DNA of 61,117 nucleotides from Methylococcales bacterium (GCA_030753675.1 JASMBU010000010.1:1-61117), one strand, 5' to 3'. Positions 26,243-36,078 are shown, counted from the first letter of the stretch. Numbers and translations: made by a program. Notes: a model not told the origin generated them from the sequence alone.

Positions 26243-26301
26243 AATCTTAGCCCGTCGGCAACAGGAAAGGCGCAGTATCGCATCAATTTTTGGAGAAACT
26301 T

Positions 26302-29172
26302 ATGGAAACAGAAACAACACCCACGGAAGCAACCGGTACCACACCCACTCCAAAGCCATTAACCCCCACGACAGAATTTACCGCCATGACACCCGGTGAA
26401 ATTCATGTTATCAGACGTAACGGGAAGGTTACCGCCTTTGATGCTGATAAAATATCTGTCGCTATTACCAAATCATTTCTAGCCGTTGAAGGTAGACATG
26501 CCGCAGCCAGTGACCGTATCCATGAAAACGTTGAGCACTTAAGCGCACAAGTCAAGACAGCGCTAACCCGTCACCTTTCCAGTGGCGGCACCATTCATAT
26601 TGAGGACATTCAAGATCAAGTTGAATTAGCTCTCATGCGTAGCGAACACCATAAAGTTGCTCGCGCCTATGTGCTATACCGGGAAGAGCATGCCCAATTA
26701 CGTGCCGATAAAGAACTATCCGCTCCGATCACTCCAAACGAAACCGCCATCACACTCGCCGTCACTACCGCTGATGGTAAAAAGAAAAACTTAGATACTG
26801 AGCGACTCAGAAGGATCCTTGCAGAAGCCTGCCAAGGGCTTGATGACATTGATTCTGAAATTATTTTTCAAGAATCAATACGCAATATGTTTGATGGTGT
26901 CTCTGAAGCTGATATTGGCAAAACACTGGTCATGAGTGCACGATCACATATCGAGAAAGAACCTAACTATTCCTATGTGGCCGCCCGCTTGCTCATGGAT
27001 AACTTTCGCAGTGAAGCACTTTCTTTCATCAACAAATCACCCAGCACGGCGACACAAGATGAAATGGCTCAACAGTATGGCTCATTTTTTGCCCACTATA
27101 TCCAACGCGGTGCTCAGTTAGGATTACTCGACAAAACACTCGAACAATATAATTTGGCCCAGTTAGGCGAAGCCCTACACCCTGAACGAGACCTACAGTT
27201 TACCTACCTTGGTTTGCAAACATTATATGATCGCTATTTCATTCATCACCAAGAGATTCGCTTTGAATTGCCACAGGTCTTTTTCATGCGCGTCGCCATG
27301 GGCTTAGCGATTAATGAAATTAACCGTGAAGAACGGGCTATTGAATTCTACAATCTACTCTCTAGTTTCGATTTCATGAGTTCAACACCCACTCTCTTTA
27401 ACTCAGGGACACTACGTCCACAATTATCATCTTGTTACTTAACCACAATCCCTGATGACTTGGACGGCATTTTTAGCGCCATAAAAGATGATGCGATGCT
27501 GTCAAAATATGCCGGAGGCTTAGGCAATGACTGGACGCGTGTCCGTGCCATGGGTTCACACATTAAAGGCACCAATGGAAAATCACAAGGTGTTGTTCCC
27601 TTTCTAAAAGTCGCCAATGATACGGCGGTAGCCGTTAACCAAGGCGGCAAGCGCAAAGGAGCCATGTGTGCTTACTTAGAAAGCTGGCATTTAGATATTG
27701 AAGAGTTCCTCGATCTGCGTAAAAACACCGGGGATGATCGTCGCCGTACGCATGATATGAATACCGCCAATTGGATACCCGACTTATTCATGAAACGCAT
27801 CTCCGAAGAAGCCGAGTGGACCTTGTTTTCACCCGAAGAAACACCGGACTTACATGATCTGTTTGGCAAAGCCTTTGAAGAAGCTTATGTTCGTTATGAA
27901 CAAAAAGCTGATCGCGGTGAAATAGCCAATTTTAAACGCCTACCGGCCACAACGTTATGGCGCAAAATGCTCTCCATGGTTTTTGAAACCGGCCACCCTT
28001 GGATTACCTTCAAAGACCCTTGTAATTTACGCTCACCTCAACAACACACTGGGGTCGTACACAGTTCTAATCTCTGCACAGAGATCACCTTGAATACCTC
28101 GGACAGTGAAATCGCTGTGTGCAACTTAGGCTCAGTCAATCTATCGACTCACACCACAGAACAAGGCTTAGATCTTAAAAAACTACAAAAAACGATCAAA
28201 ATAGCGATGCGGATGCTCGATAATGTCATTGATTATAACTTCTACAGCGTTCCGCAAGCTCGCCACTCCAACTTACGGCACCGCCCCGTTGGCCTTGGCG
28301 TCATGGGTTTCCAAGACGCCCTATATAAGACTGGACATGCTTACGCCTCTGAAGACGCCGTTAATTTCGCTGATCGTTCTATGGAAGCTATTAGCTACTA
28401 TGCTATCGAAGCCTCTTCTGAGTTAGCTGAAGAACGCGGTAGCTACCCAACATTCAAAGGTTCTTTATGGGATCAAAGTATTCTTCCTATTGATTCAATT
28501 AAATTATTAAAACAACACCGCGGAAAATTCTTACAAATGGATGAGTCCCAATCCCTCAACTGGGATCAGTTACGTGAACGGATTAAGAAACACGGTATTC
28601 GTAACTCAAACACCATGGCTATCGCACCCACTGCAACTATTTCCAATATTTGTGGTGTTTCCCAATCGATTGAACCGACTTACCAAAACCTATTTGTAAA
28701 ATCTAACCTATCCGGTGAATTTACCGTTGTAAACCCTTACCTTGTTAACGAATTAAAACAACGTAATCTCTGGGATGATGTCATGATCAATGACCTTAAA
28801 TACTATGATGGCAGTGTTCAGAAAATTGCCCGTATCCCAGACGATCTAAAACAACGCTACGCCACTGCGTTTGAAATAGACTCCCGCTGGCTTATAGAAG
28901 CGGCTTCTCGTCGTCAAAAATGGATAGACCAAGGGCAATCACTTAACTTATATATGTCCGAACCTAATGGCAAAAAGCTCGATACCATTTATAAACTAGC
29001 TTGGTTACGCGGCCTTAAAACCACCTATTATCTACGCAGCATGGGTGCAACCCATGTTGAAAAAAGTACGCTATCTGACAATAAACTGAACGCCGTCCAA
29101 TTAACACCAGAGTCAAGCGATGGCCCTAAAGTTTGCTCCATTCTTGATCCAGAATGTGAAGCATGCCAATAA
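26302..29172 (+). CDS. nrdA: Class Ia ribonucleoside-diphosphate reductase, alpha subunit
   Basis: NrdA is the catalytic subunit of oxygen-dependent ribonucleotide reductase. The 956-residue protein begins with two ATP-cone domains: residues about 35-130 (IHVIRRNGKVTAFDADKI) and about 145-240. Such duplication is seen in some gammaproteobacterial enzymes and matters for allosteric activity control. The catalytic barrel contains the redox cysteines in LSSCYLTTIPD and AVCNLGSVNLS and the radical site SSNLCTEITLN. The C-terminal shuttle pair is CEACQ. I set the start at ATG 26302 with GGAG about six bases upstream; a frame four codons longer would need TTG. nrdB follows after 51 bases. Control by NrdR and possibly DnaA is inferred from upstream sites. 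Confidence 0.96.
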   Translation: METETTPTEATGTTPTPKPLTPTTEFTAMTPGEIHVIRRNGKVTAFDADKISVAITKSFLAVEGRHAAASDRIHENVEHLSAQVKTALTRHLSSGGTIHIEDIQDQVELALMRSEHHKVARAYVLYREEHAQLRADKELSAPITPNETAITLAVTTADGKKKNLDTERLRRILAEACQGLDDIDSEIIFQESIRNMFDGVSEADIGKTLVMSARSHIEKEPNYSYVAARLLMDNFRSEALSFINKSPSTATQDEMAQQYGSFFAHYIQRGAQLGLLDKTLEQYNLAQLGEALHPERDLQFTYLGLQTLYDRYFIHHQEIRFELPQVFFMRVAMGLAINEINREERAIEFYNLLSSFDFMSSTPTLFNSGTLRPQLSSCYLTTIPDDLDGIFSAIKDDAMLSKYAGGLGNDWTRVRAMGSHIKGTNGKSQGVVPFLKVANDTAVAVNQGGKRKGAMCAYLESWHLDIEEFLDLRKNTGDDRRRTHDMNTANWIPDLFMKRISEEAEWTLFSPEETPDLHDLFGKAFEEAYVRYEQKADRGEIANFKRLPATTLWRKMLSMVFETGHPWITFKDPCNLRSPQQHTGVVHSSNLCTEITLNTSDSEIAVCNLGSVNLSTHTTEQGLDLKKLQKTIKIAMRMLDNVIDYNFYSVPQARHSNLRHRPVGLGVMGFQDALYKTGHAYASEDAVNFADRSMEAISYYAIEASSELAEERGSYPTFKGSLWDQSILPIDSIKLLKQHRGKFLQMDESQSLNWDQLRERIKKHGIRNSNTMAIAPTATISNICGVSQSIEPTYQNLFVKSNLSGEFTVVNPYLVNELKQRNLWDDVMINDLKYYDGSVQKIARIPDDLKQRYATAFEIDSRWLIEAASRRQKWIDQGQSLNLYMSEPNGKKLDTIYKLAWLRGLKTTYYLRSMGATHVEKSTLSDNKLNAVQLTPESSDGPKVCSILDPECEACQ

Positions 29173-29223
29173 CTTGTAATCGCTTAATTAACTGTATATT
29201 AAGAAAATCATGGAGATAAAATA

Positions 29224-30435
29224 ATGCAAAACTGGAATGATGACCCTTTTGCCGGCTTAAGCGGAAACCTCACCTCGGAAACCAACGAACTCACTTTAGA
29301 CAACAATCAAGCTCAAGGTGCTATTGTTGAAACAGCAACACAAACACACCCCGAAGAGACCGCCCCTCCCGAAACACATATTGGAATCACCGGGCTAGAG
29401 AAAATTGAAATAGGTGCTCGGCGCATTCAAGTCGATGATAAGAAAATTATCAATTGCCGTGCTGATTTAAATCAATTAGTTCCTTTCAAATACGATTGGG
29501 CTTGGCAAAAATATCTAGATGGTTGTGCTAATCACTGGATGCCCCAAGAAATCAACATGACTGCAGACATCGCTTTGTGGAAAAGTAAAGATGGATTAAC
29601 TGAAGATGAACGCATGATTATAAAACGTAATCTTGGCTTCTTTTCTACAGCAGATTCCTTAGTGGCTAACAATCTAGTGCTAGCCGTCTACCGTCATATC
29701 ACTAACCCAGAATGCCGCCAATATCTCTTGCGTCAGTCTTTTGAAGAGGCGGTACATACCCATGCTTATCAATATGTCATCGAGTCACTGGGAATGGACG
29801 ATGGGGAAATTTTCAACATGTACCGAGAACTGCCTGCCGTTGCGCGTAAAGCAGAATGGGCACTCCCATTCACACAACACTTAAGCAACCCCAACTTTCA
29901 GACTGGCACCGATGAACATGACCAAATGCTGTTACGTGAACTTATTGCCTTTTACGTCATCTTTGAAGGCATCTTCTTTTATGTCGGATTTACCCAAATT
30001 CTGTCCATGGGTCGACGTAATAAAATGACCGGTACCGCGGAGCAGTTCCAATACATTCTTCGTGATGAGTCCATGCATATGAATTTTGGTATTGATGTCA
30101 TTAACCAAATCAAAATTGAAAACCCACATCTATGGACCGAAACATTCAAAGAAAACATCATAAACATCATCCATGAAGCGGTAGATATTGAAATTCAATA
30201 TGCTTATGACACCATGCCGCGCGGTATTTTAGGGTTAAACGCCCCTATGTTCAAGGAGTACCTCCATTTTATTGCCAACCGACGTTGCAGCCAAATTGGA
30301 CTCCCTGAGCAATATTCCGGCGCTCAAAACCCCTTCCCGTGGATGTCCGAAGTTCTTGATCTAAAAAAAGAGAAAAACTTCTTTGAAACACGTGTGACTG
30401 AATATCAAACGGGGGGTGCTTTGTCCTGGGACTAA
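29224..30435 (+). CDS. nrdB: Class Ia ribonucleoside-diphosphate reductase, beta subunit
   Basis: NrdB holds the diiron-tyrosyl radical cofactor. The 403-residue protein has an N-terminal extension of about 60 residues compared with the 376-residue E. coli protein. Iron-ligand motifs are visible: [20 protein letters not shown] (with the radical tyrosine four residues after the ligand His), IFEGIFFY, and [10 protein letters not shown]. The radical tyrosine is present, so this is the standard class Ia type and not a tyrosine-less variant. ATG start with GGAGAT upstream. It ends the nrdAB operon at a strong terminator. Confidence 0.96.
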   Translation: MQNWNDDPFAGLSGNLTSETNELTLDNNQAQGAIVETATQTHPEETAPPETHIGITGLEKIEIGARRIQVDDKKIINCRADLNQLVPFKYDWAWQKYLDGCANHWMPQEINMTADIALWKSKDGLTEDERMIIKRNLGFFSTADSLVANNLVLAVYRHITNPECRQYLLRQSFEEAVHTHAYQYVIESLGMDDGEIFNMYRELPAVARKAEWALPFTQHLSNPNFQTGTDEHDQMLLRELIAFYVIFEGIFFYVGFTQILSMGRRNKMTGTAEQFQYILRDESMHMNFGIDVINQIKIENPHLWTETFKENIINIIHEAVDIEIQYAYDTMPRGILGLNAPMFKEYLHFIANRRCSQIGLPEQYSGAQNPFPWMSEVLDLKKEKNFFETRVTEYQTGGALSWD

Positions 30436-30447
30436 AGTACTTTTTTT

Positions 30448-30478
30448 GACAACAGGTGGATGATTTCCACCTGTTGTC
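30448..30478. terminator. Terminator after nrdB, probably bidirectional
   Basis: A 13-base-pair stem: GACAACAGGTGGA (30448-30460) pairs with TCCACCTGTTGTC (30466-30478) around TGATT. It is flanked by seven T before the stem and by a T-rich stretch after it, so it can stop transcription of nrdB (plus) and of tas (minus), which converge here. Confidence 0.88.
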
Positions 30479-30513
30479 ACTATTTTTTCAAACACCCCCA
30501 AAGCCTACATTGA

Positions 30514-31557
30514 TCACGGGCATGGATTAGCCCACCGTTGATGAATAGCATCAATCGCCGCTATCACATCGTCACTTAAATGCACCTCAGTACTTGCTAT
30601 ATTTTCTTGTAACTGTGCTAACGTTGTAGCACCAATAATTGTCGCCGCCACAAAGGAACGACTATTAACAAAAGCTAATGCCATCTGACTCGGTATTAGC
30701 CCTGCCTCCTTGGCCAAATCTACATATGCTTTTGTCGCCTTAACCGCTACCGTATTTGAGTAACGCTGGTAACTCGGAAACAAAGTAAGCCGTGCATTGT
30801 CAGGTTGTTGATTGACCAAATATTTACCACTTAAAACGCCAAAGGCTAACGGTGAATACGCCAACAAGCCTACTGTCTCTTGATGCGAAACCTCAGCCAA
30901 AGCCACCTCATAACTTCGATTTAATAAATTATATGGATTTTGTATACTCGCAATTCGAGGACCCACACCGCCGCCGCTAAGCCGAATATATTCCATAGCC
31001 CCCCAGGCTGTTTCATTAGAAATACCTACCGCCCGCACTTTACCCGATGCCACAAGGCTATTCAGAACCGATAATGTTTCTTCAATGGGTGCGGCACTGT
31101 CATCGGGTTGATGCTGATACCCCAAGCGGCCAAAAAAATTGGTATTCCGATCTGGCCAATGTATTTGATAAAGATCAATGACATCGGTATTCAACCGCAT
31201 CAAACTATCATTTAAAGCCAATTCAATATTATGCTTATTAAGCCGAGTCACTCCCCCTCTGACATAAGACATAAAGTCATCGGCTTTACCGATAACCTTG
31301 GTTGCCAGAACAACACGGTCACGGTTTTTACGCTTCCTAAACCATCGCCCAATAATTGTTTCTGTCTGCCCAAAAGTCTCAGCCCGTGGCGGAATAGAAT
31401 ACATTTCAGCCGTATCAATAAAGTTAATGCCATAATCTAACGCCCTATCGAGTTGATCATGCCCTTGTTGTTCGGTATTTTGCTCGCCAAACGTCATGGT
31501 CCCTAGACACAACTCACTGACGCTTAATCCCGTTTGCCCTAATTGATTATATTTCAT
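30514..31557 (-). CDS. tas: Aldo/keto reductase, Tas family
   Basis: A 347-residue NADPH-dependent aldo/keto reductase. It shows the family N-terminus (GQTGLSVSELCLGTMTFGEQ), the catalytic Asp/Tyr region (GINFIDTAEMYSIPP), the catalytic lysine (VVLATKVIG) and the histidine region (LYQIHWPDRNTNFFG). The long WPDRxTNxFG segment is characteristic of E. coli Tas, first noticed as a suppressor of tyrosine auxotrophy; its natural substrate is unclear. ATG start at 31557. It lies 10 bases after yqaA and may be co-transcribed with surE-pcm-yqaA. Confidence 0.92.
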   Translation of the reverse strand: MKYNQLGQTGLSVSELCLGTMTFGEQNTEQQGHDQLDRALDYGINFIDTAEMYSIPPRAETFGQTETIIGRWFRKRKNRDRVVLATKVIGKADDFMSYVRGGVTRLNKHNIELALNDSLMRLNTDVIDLYQIHWPDRNTNFFGRLGYQHQPDDSAAPIEETLSVLNSLVASGKVRAVGISNETAWGAMEYIRLSGGGVGPRIASIQNPYNLLNRSYEVALAEVSHQETVGLLAYSPLAFGVLSGKYLVNQQPDNARLTLFPSYQRYSNTVAVKATKAYVDLAKEAGLIPSQMALAFVNSRSFVAATIIGATTLAQLQENIASTEVHLSDDVIAAIDAIHQRWANPCP

Positions 31558-31567
31558 TGTGATTTCA

Positions 31568-32158
31568 TTAATTTGGCGTGATCCAAAACTGATACCCTAA
31601 GATAACCACCGTTCCCACGCACACAATGACCCACCCGAGTGTATTCATATAGCGCCTAATTAAACCATCTAGGCGCTCGCCACCCCAACCGATCAAACCC
31701 GCAACTAAAAAAAATCGTGCTCCTCTACCCAAAATAGAGGCACCGACAAAAGGTAAAAAAACCAATCCAAAAGCACCCGATGCAATAGTAAAAACCTTAT
31801 AAGGTATCGGTGAAAAACCCGCCAAAAATACCGCCCAAACACCCCATTGCTCAAACCAGCCCTGAACACGTATAAAAGAGTCGCCGTAGACACTATTTTG
31901 CAACCATGGCATGACCCAATCCATCGCATATAACCCAATCATATAACCAAGAATACCGCCTAATACGGATGCAAGGGTTGTCAAAAAGGCAAAGAACAAT
32001 GCTTTTTTAGGCTGAGATAACGCCATAGGAGCCAACATAATATCTGGCGGCAATGGAAAAAAAGACGACTCAGCAAAACTCAAAATAAATAAATACATAG
32101 CCGCATGTCGATGTTGTGCCCATCGCAACATCGACTCATAGCAATGCGCCAAAAACAC
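31568..32158 (-). CDS. yqaA: YqaA/DedA-family (SNARE-associated/VTT) inner-membrane protein
   Basis: A 196-residue polytopic membrane protein of the YqaA branch of the DedA/VTT superfamily. Seen: the conserved amphipathic segment FAESSFFPLPPDIMLAPM near residue 30, several membrane helices, and the GFSPIPYKVFTIASG motif. DedA proteins are linked to lipid flipping and envelope homeostasis; a specific role here is unknown. The start is GTG at 32158, overlapping the pcm stop as TAGTG; the family N-terminus supports it over the ATG nine codons later. The adjacent surE-pcm pair supports the assignment. Confidence 0.87.
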   Translation of the reverse strand: MFLAHCYESMLRWAQHRHAAMYLFILSFAESSFFPLPPDIMLAPMALSQPKKALFFAFLTTLASVLGGILGYMIGLYAMDWVMPWLQNSVYGDSFIRVQGWFEQWGVWAVFLAGFSPIPYKVFTIASGAFGLVFLPFVGASILGRGARFFLVAGLIGWGGERLDGLIRRYMNTLGWVIVCVGTVVILGYQFWITPN

Positions 32159-32814
32159 TAGTGCTTCCCCTGCACGAACGGAACAAAACTGACTGGTTCA
32201 ATATCCTCTATATCATAACCGGTAGCCGTCTTGATCACCTTTTGCAACACCTGATCACCTTGCGGTCCAACAGGAATAATCATCACTCCGCCTTTTTTCA
32301 TTTGCTGCAACAACCCTTTCGGAATTTCTGTAGGCGCTGCCGCTACCAAAACACCCTCGTATGGTGCAAAATCAGACCACCCCCAACTCCCATCACTGTG
32401 TAAATATTTAATGTTTCTGATCGACAAACCCATTAATAATCTACGGGCCTTATCTTGTAGTGATGGAATTCGCTCAACAGAATAAACTTGATCTACTATT
32501 TGCGCTAAAACAGCCGTTTGATAACCACACCCCGTTCCAATCTCTAACACACTGCCAGTTACACCATGATCAACCAACAACTCCGTCATTCTCGCAACAA
32601 TATAAGGCTGAGAAATTGTTTGATTATGGCCAATGGGTAATGCAACATCTTCATAAGCACGACTAGAAAGCGCCTCATCCATAAACAAATGTCGCGGTAT
32701 GTCTCTCATGATATTAAGAACGCTATGATTACTAATTCCCTGCTCCATTAACCGGTCAATCATTCGATTTCTGGTGCGGCGAGATGTCATACCGATCCCC
32801 TCACGTGTTTTCAT
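32158..32814 (-). CDS. pcm: Protein-L-isoaspartate O-methyltransferase
   Basis: Pcm methylates L-isoaspartyl residues in aged proteins so that they can revert to aspartate, using S-adenosylmethionine. The 218-residue protein has the N-terminal helical region (IMRDIPRHLFMDEALSSRAYEDVALPIGHNQTIS) and the SAM-binding motif VLEIGTGCGYQTAVLAQ near residue 85. ATG start at 32814 overlaps the surE stop as ATGA. The surE-pcm pair is conserved in gammaproteobacteria. Confidence 0.95.
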   Translation of the reverse strand: MKTREGIGMTSRRTRNRMIDRLMEQGISNHSVLNIMRDIPRHLFMDEALSSRAYEDVALPIGHNQTISQPYIVARMTELLVDHGVTGSVLEIGTGCGYQTAVLAQIVDQVYSVERIPSLQDKARRLLMGLSIRNIKYLHSDGSWGWSDFAPYEGVLVAAAPTEIPKGLLQQMKKGGVMIIPVGPQGDQVLQKVIKTATGYDIEDIEPVSFVPFVQGKH

Positions 32815-33566
32815 ATTGTATCCGCCCCATCAATCCACGCCGATAAATCATCCATTAACTCATAACGCGTCAGGTCAAGTTGTAACGGCGTAATGGAAAC
32901 ATAATTATTTCTTACTGCATCAAAATCCGTTCCAAAACCATCATCACGTGCTAAACCCGGTGGACCCACCCAATAAACAGTCCGCCCCCGTGGATCTTGG
33001 GCTTTAATCACTGGCTCAGATTTATGTCGCTGACCTAACCGTGTCACTTGATATCCTTTTAATTCAGACCGAGGAATATCAGGAACGTTAACATTCAAAA
33101 CCACATCTTTCGCTAATGGTTTTTCCTGAATACGATGTAATAAATGAACCGCAACCTCTGCCGCTGTTTCAAAATGATTCGGCTCACTTGATGCCATAGA
33201 AATTGCAATTGCAGGAAACCCTAAAAAGCGACCTTCAGTAGCGGCTGCCAACGTCCCTGAATACAACACATCATCCCCCATATTAGCGCCATGATTGATG
33301 CCTGCAATAACCATATCAGGCTCAGTCTCAATAAGCCCTGTAATAGCGAGATGTACACAATCAGTCGGCGTACCATCTACTTTATAAAAATCAGGCTCGA
33401 TCTCACTCACTCTAAGAGGTAATTCTAACGTCAAAGAATTACTAGCGGCACTGCGATTTTTATCCGGTGCGACTACCGTAATATCCGCTTGTTCTTTTAA
33501 GGCTGCCGCTAGCACCAGCAAGCCCTCAGCAAAATAGCCATCATCATTACACAACAAAATTTTCAT
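32811..33566 (-). CDS. surE: 5'/3'-nucleotidase SurE (stationary-phase survival protein)
   Basis: SurE is a metal-dependent phosphatase acting on nucleoside monophosphates and short polyphosphate. The 251-residue protein opens with the metal-site motif MKILLCNDDGYFAEGL and contains APDKNRSAASNSLTL, the GTPTDCVHLA loop and GINHGANMGDDVLYSGT, all family hallmarks. ATG start at 33566. It heads the surE-pcm-yqaA run and is divergent from the Smr-domain gene. truD, its usual close neighbour, is separated from it here by uppP and the Smr gene. Confidence 0.95.
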   Translation of the reverse strand: MKILLCNDDGYFAEGLLVLAAALKEQADITVVAPDKNRSAASNSLTLELPLRVSEIEPDFYKVDGTPTDCVHLAITGLIETEPDMVIAGINHGANMGDDVLYSGTLAAATEGRFLGFPAIAISMASSEPNHFETAAEVAVHLLHRIQEKPLAKDVVLNVNVPDIPRSELKGYQVTRLGQRHKSEPVIKAQDPRGRTVYWVGPPGLARDDGFGTDFDAVRNNYVSITPLQLDLTRYELMDDLSAWIDGADTI

Positions 33567-33662
33567 AACTATTCGCTCAATCCCTTAAAAAAACGCTAAA
33601 ATTCACTATCTTCATCCATAATGCTATTGTACTTTTCAATTCTATCAGACGCTTTAATAAAC

Positions 33663-34217
33663 ATGGCCCGCAAAAAAGAACCTTCCGATGAAGAAATGAT
33701 GTTGTTTAGAAAAACTGTAGGCAAGGTCAAATCCATTAAAAATGACCGCCTACATCTTCATCGAACACCGAAACAATCAGTCACCACCAAAGTATCCAAG
33801 CCTGACTTTTATCAAAGTCCACATGATACACCGAACGACGCTCTTGACCTACTTAGTGACATTGATAATTTAGAGTTTATAGCCCCGGGCCTACAAAAAA
33901 ATACCCTAAAAAAATTGCGTAAAGGTTTTTTTGGAATTGATGCCGAACTCGACCTACACGGCCTCACTCGAACCGAAGCAAAAAGCCAGCTCACGCAATT
34001 CCTTCACGACTGTCTTCTAGAGCATTACCGTTGTATTCATATTATTCACGGTAAAGGGTACCGCTCACCCGACCAAAAACCTATTCTCAAGAACAGCCTT
34101 AATCAATGGCTAAGACAATACCCTCATGTTCTCGCTTTTTGCTCTGCGCCTCGTCATGCGGGTGGCACTGGCGCCGTCTATGTTTTGCTCAGTCTAATGG
34201 ATAAACACAACCAATAA
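33663..34217 (+). CDS. Smr-domain protein (SmrA/SmrB-like endonuclease)
   Basis: A 184-residue protein with a C-terminal Smr domain: DAELDLHGLTRTEAKSQL followed by IHIIHGKGYRSPDQKPILKN and the end motif APRHAGGTGAVYVLL. The DLHG and HGKG motifs are those of bacterial SmrB (YfcN) proteins, which cleave mRNA at collided ribosomes. I chose ATG at 33663 (MARKKEPSDEEMMLFRKTVG) because the family starts with this Lys-rich, acidic segment; an upstream ATG at 33621 would add an atypical hydrophobic stretch. Its end overlaps uppP by 24 bases in convergent orientation. Confidence 0.88.
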   Translation: MARKKEPSDEEMMLFRKTVGKVKSIKNDRLHLHRTPKQSVTTKVSKPDFYQSPHDTPNDALDLLSDIDNLEFIAPGLQKNTLKKLRKGFFGIDAELDLHGLTRTEAKSQLTQFLHDCLLEHYRCIHIIHGKGYRSPDQKPILKNSLNQWLRQYPHVLAFCSAPRHAGGTGAVYVLLSLMDKHNQ

Positions 34218-34988
34218 GACAATCCCGAGAATAAGTCGATACCAAATAAAAGGCATAACGCCCACCTTCTCTAAAAACGTTAAGAACCAACCAATTGATA
34301 AATAAGCAACTAGGGCCGAAACAACCACACCCACCAACATAAACTCCCACACCACAGGCGCTGACGAATGATAAAGCTCAAGACTTTTCAGTAACCCCGC
34401 CAAAACGATGACGGGGATAGACAATAAAAATGAAAACCGTGCGGCTTGATTACGAGTGAGCCCTAGCAATAACCCTGCTGTTATAGTAATACCTGACCGA
34501 GATGTCCCCGGAATTAACGCAAGGGCCTGAAAAGACCCCACAATCAATGCGTCCTTCAGTGTAACCGCAACACGCCTCTCCGTCGCTTGTCGACTTGACC
34601 AGCCTAATAAAACTGCAAAAATAATTGTTGCAACAGCAATCACTACTGGCGAGCGCATGAATTGCTCTACACCTTCAGAAATAGAAATTCCGACCAAACC
34701 AACCGGTATAGTTGCAAGAATCACCGCCCATGCAAGTCTGGACTCTTCTGAGTTTTGCTTTTTCGTCACCGATGCTAACCATGCACCGACTAAGCTAACA
34801 ATATCTTTTCGATAAAAACTAACGACGGCAAACAAAGTCCCGATGTGAACTGCAACGTCAAAGGCTTGCCCTTGATCTTCCCAACCAAAAATAACAGGCA
34901 TTAAAATAAGATGCGCTGAACTCGATACCGGTAAAAACTCCGTCAAACCCTGTAAAAAAGCTAATGCAAATGCCTGTATAAAATCCAT
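34194..34988 (-). CDS. uppP: Undecaprenyl-diphosphate phosphatase UppP (BacA)
   Basis: UppP regenerates undecaprenyl phosphate, the lipid carrier for peptidoglycan and O-antigen, from its diphosphate. The 264-residue integral membrane protein has both signature motifs: GLTEFLPVSSSAHL near residue 15 and PGTSRSGITITAG near residue 165. The start ATG 34988 (MDFIQAFALAFLQG) lies one base after the truD stop; a longer frame would use TTG inside truD. It has been placed between truD and surE, a pair that is usually adjacent. Confidence 0.95.
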   Translation of the reverse strand: MDFIQAFALAFLQGLTEFLPVSSSAHLILMPVIFGWEDQGQAFDVAVHIGTLFAVVSFYRKDIVSLVGAWLASVTKKQNSEESRLAWAVILATIPVGLVGISISEGVEQFMRSPVVIAVATIIFAVLLGWSSRQATERRVAVTLKDALIVGSFQALALIPGTSRSGITITAGLLLGLTRNQAARFSFLLSIPVIVLAGLLKSLELYHSSAPVVWEFMLVGVVVSALVAYLSIGWFLTFLEKVGVMPFIWYRLILGIVLLVVFIH

Positions 34989-34989
34989 A

Positions 34990-36012
34990 TTAGTTCCTAA
35001 CGACAATAATTTCTTTTAACAGTGCTGTCGCATAACTACCTGCCGGCAGAAAAAATGACAATGTCAATGTTTTTGCATCAACAAAATCCCAACTTAACCC
35101 TTCTACTCGGACCCTGAATGCTCTACGTCCTAACTGTAAACCCATTGCCTCTAGCCCTTCTTTAAGCTCAACATGCTGCCTTAATACCGCCTGTTCAATG
35201 CGCAGTGACTCAGCCTGTACCAGCACCTCGCCACGGCCCCACAAACACCCCGTTGGATGAACCTCTAAGCCCGCAACTCGAACCGCCATATCCCTTTCAA
35301 TAGTGTCGGTTTGGAAAAAACTATTGGAACCATCAAATTGCAAAACATCACCCAACACGATTTGATTCCAGTTATTTAACTCAATGCGACGCGCTAAAAT
35401 ACCATTAAAAAGAAATGACCGTGCCGCTGACAAGTAGAGACTGCGTTGATTTCTATTAAATGACTTACCTTGAAATAAAAGCCGTGCTTTTTCAATATTC
35501 TTACCGTCATGCCCAAAACGTTGTTCGCCATAGTAATTAGCGATGCCGGTCTTAGCAATGGCCTTCAATAGCGTCTCGGTTTTCTCAACATCACCTTCCC
35601 ATTGACGGACAATTAAATTGAACTTATTGCCTATTAATACCCCTCGCCTGAGCTTTTTATGATGTCGTGCTGTATCAATCAAAGTAATGTTGGCTTGATC
35701 CCAATACTGCCAATCAGGATTCGATTTTCCTGGCAACCAAAGACTAAACCACTGACGAGTGACTGCATGCCGATCTTTTAAGCCCGCATAACCGATATCA
35801 CGCGCTAAAACACCGGTGAATTTTGACAATTGACGGGCAACATACTCCGTATTCTCACCACGTTTTTCAATAAATAAAAATAGATGCTCCCCATCCCCAC
35901 TGGGGCTAAAAGGCAGCACCTCTTCGACTACAAAATCTTCAGGTGTTTGACGAATCAACCCTGACCCATATGGGCCACCATAAGCATTCGACCAATCCAA
36001 GAAGTCTGTCAC
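34990..36012 (-). CDS. truD: tRNA pseudouridine(13) synthase TruD
   Basis: TruD makes pseudouridine 13 in tRNA-Glu. The 340-residue protein has the catalytic aspartate in the motif YAGLKDRHAVTRQWFS near residue 80 and the RYGEQRFG-like motif NYYGEQRFGHDGKNIEKA. The inserted TRUD domain is also present. The start is GTG at 36012, consistent with the family N-terminus (GLIRQTPEDFVVEEVLPF follows). It lies 66 bases after ispF in the conserved ftsB-ispD-ispF-truD order. Confidence 0.95.
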   Translation of the reverse strand: MTDFLDWSNAYGGPYGSGLIRQTPEDFVVEEVLPFSPSGDGEHLFLFIEKRGENTEYVARQLSKFTGVLARDIGYAGLKDRHAVTRQWFSLWLPGKSNPDWQYWDQANITLIDTARHHKKLRRGVLIGNKFNLIVRQWEGDVEKTETLLKAIAKTGIANYYGEQRFGHDGKNIEKARLLFQGKSFNRNQRSLYLSAARSFLFNGILARRIELNNWNQIVLGDVLQFDGSNSFFQTDTIERDMAVRVAGLEVHPTGCLWGRGEVLVQAESLRIEQAVLRQHVELKEGLEAMGLQLGRRAFRVRVEGLSWDFVDAKTLTLSFFLPAGSYATALLKEIIVVRN

Positions 36013-36078
36013 TACAAAACCTTAACTAATAAGCTTAGAACGCAAAGCACAACAACAATGATACTTTAACCGCGACCG

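Larger units (their letters stand above)
25887..26301 (+). promoter_or_regulatory. Control region and leader of nrdAB (415 bases)
   Basis: This gap between the permease and nrdA has no convincing gene. From left to right it holds a strong ribosome-binding sequence followed at once by ATG-TAA (25961-25976), a perfect DnaA box (26110-26118), two NrdR-box-like repeats (26136-26151 and 26166-26181), a TATAAT -10 hexamer (26181-26186), and a transcribed leader of about 105 bases with a 10-base-pair hairpin (26207-26242). The stretch 25977-26109 shows nothing I can name; a small minus-strand frame there lacks support. Confidence 0.6.
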
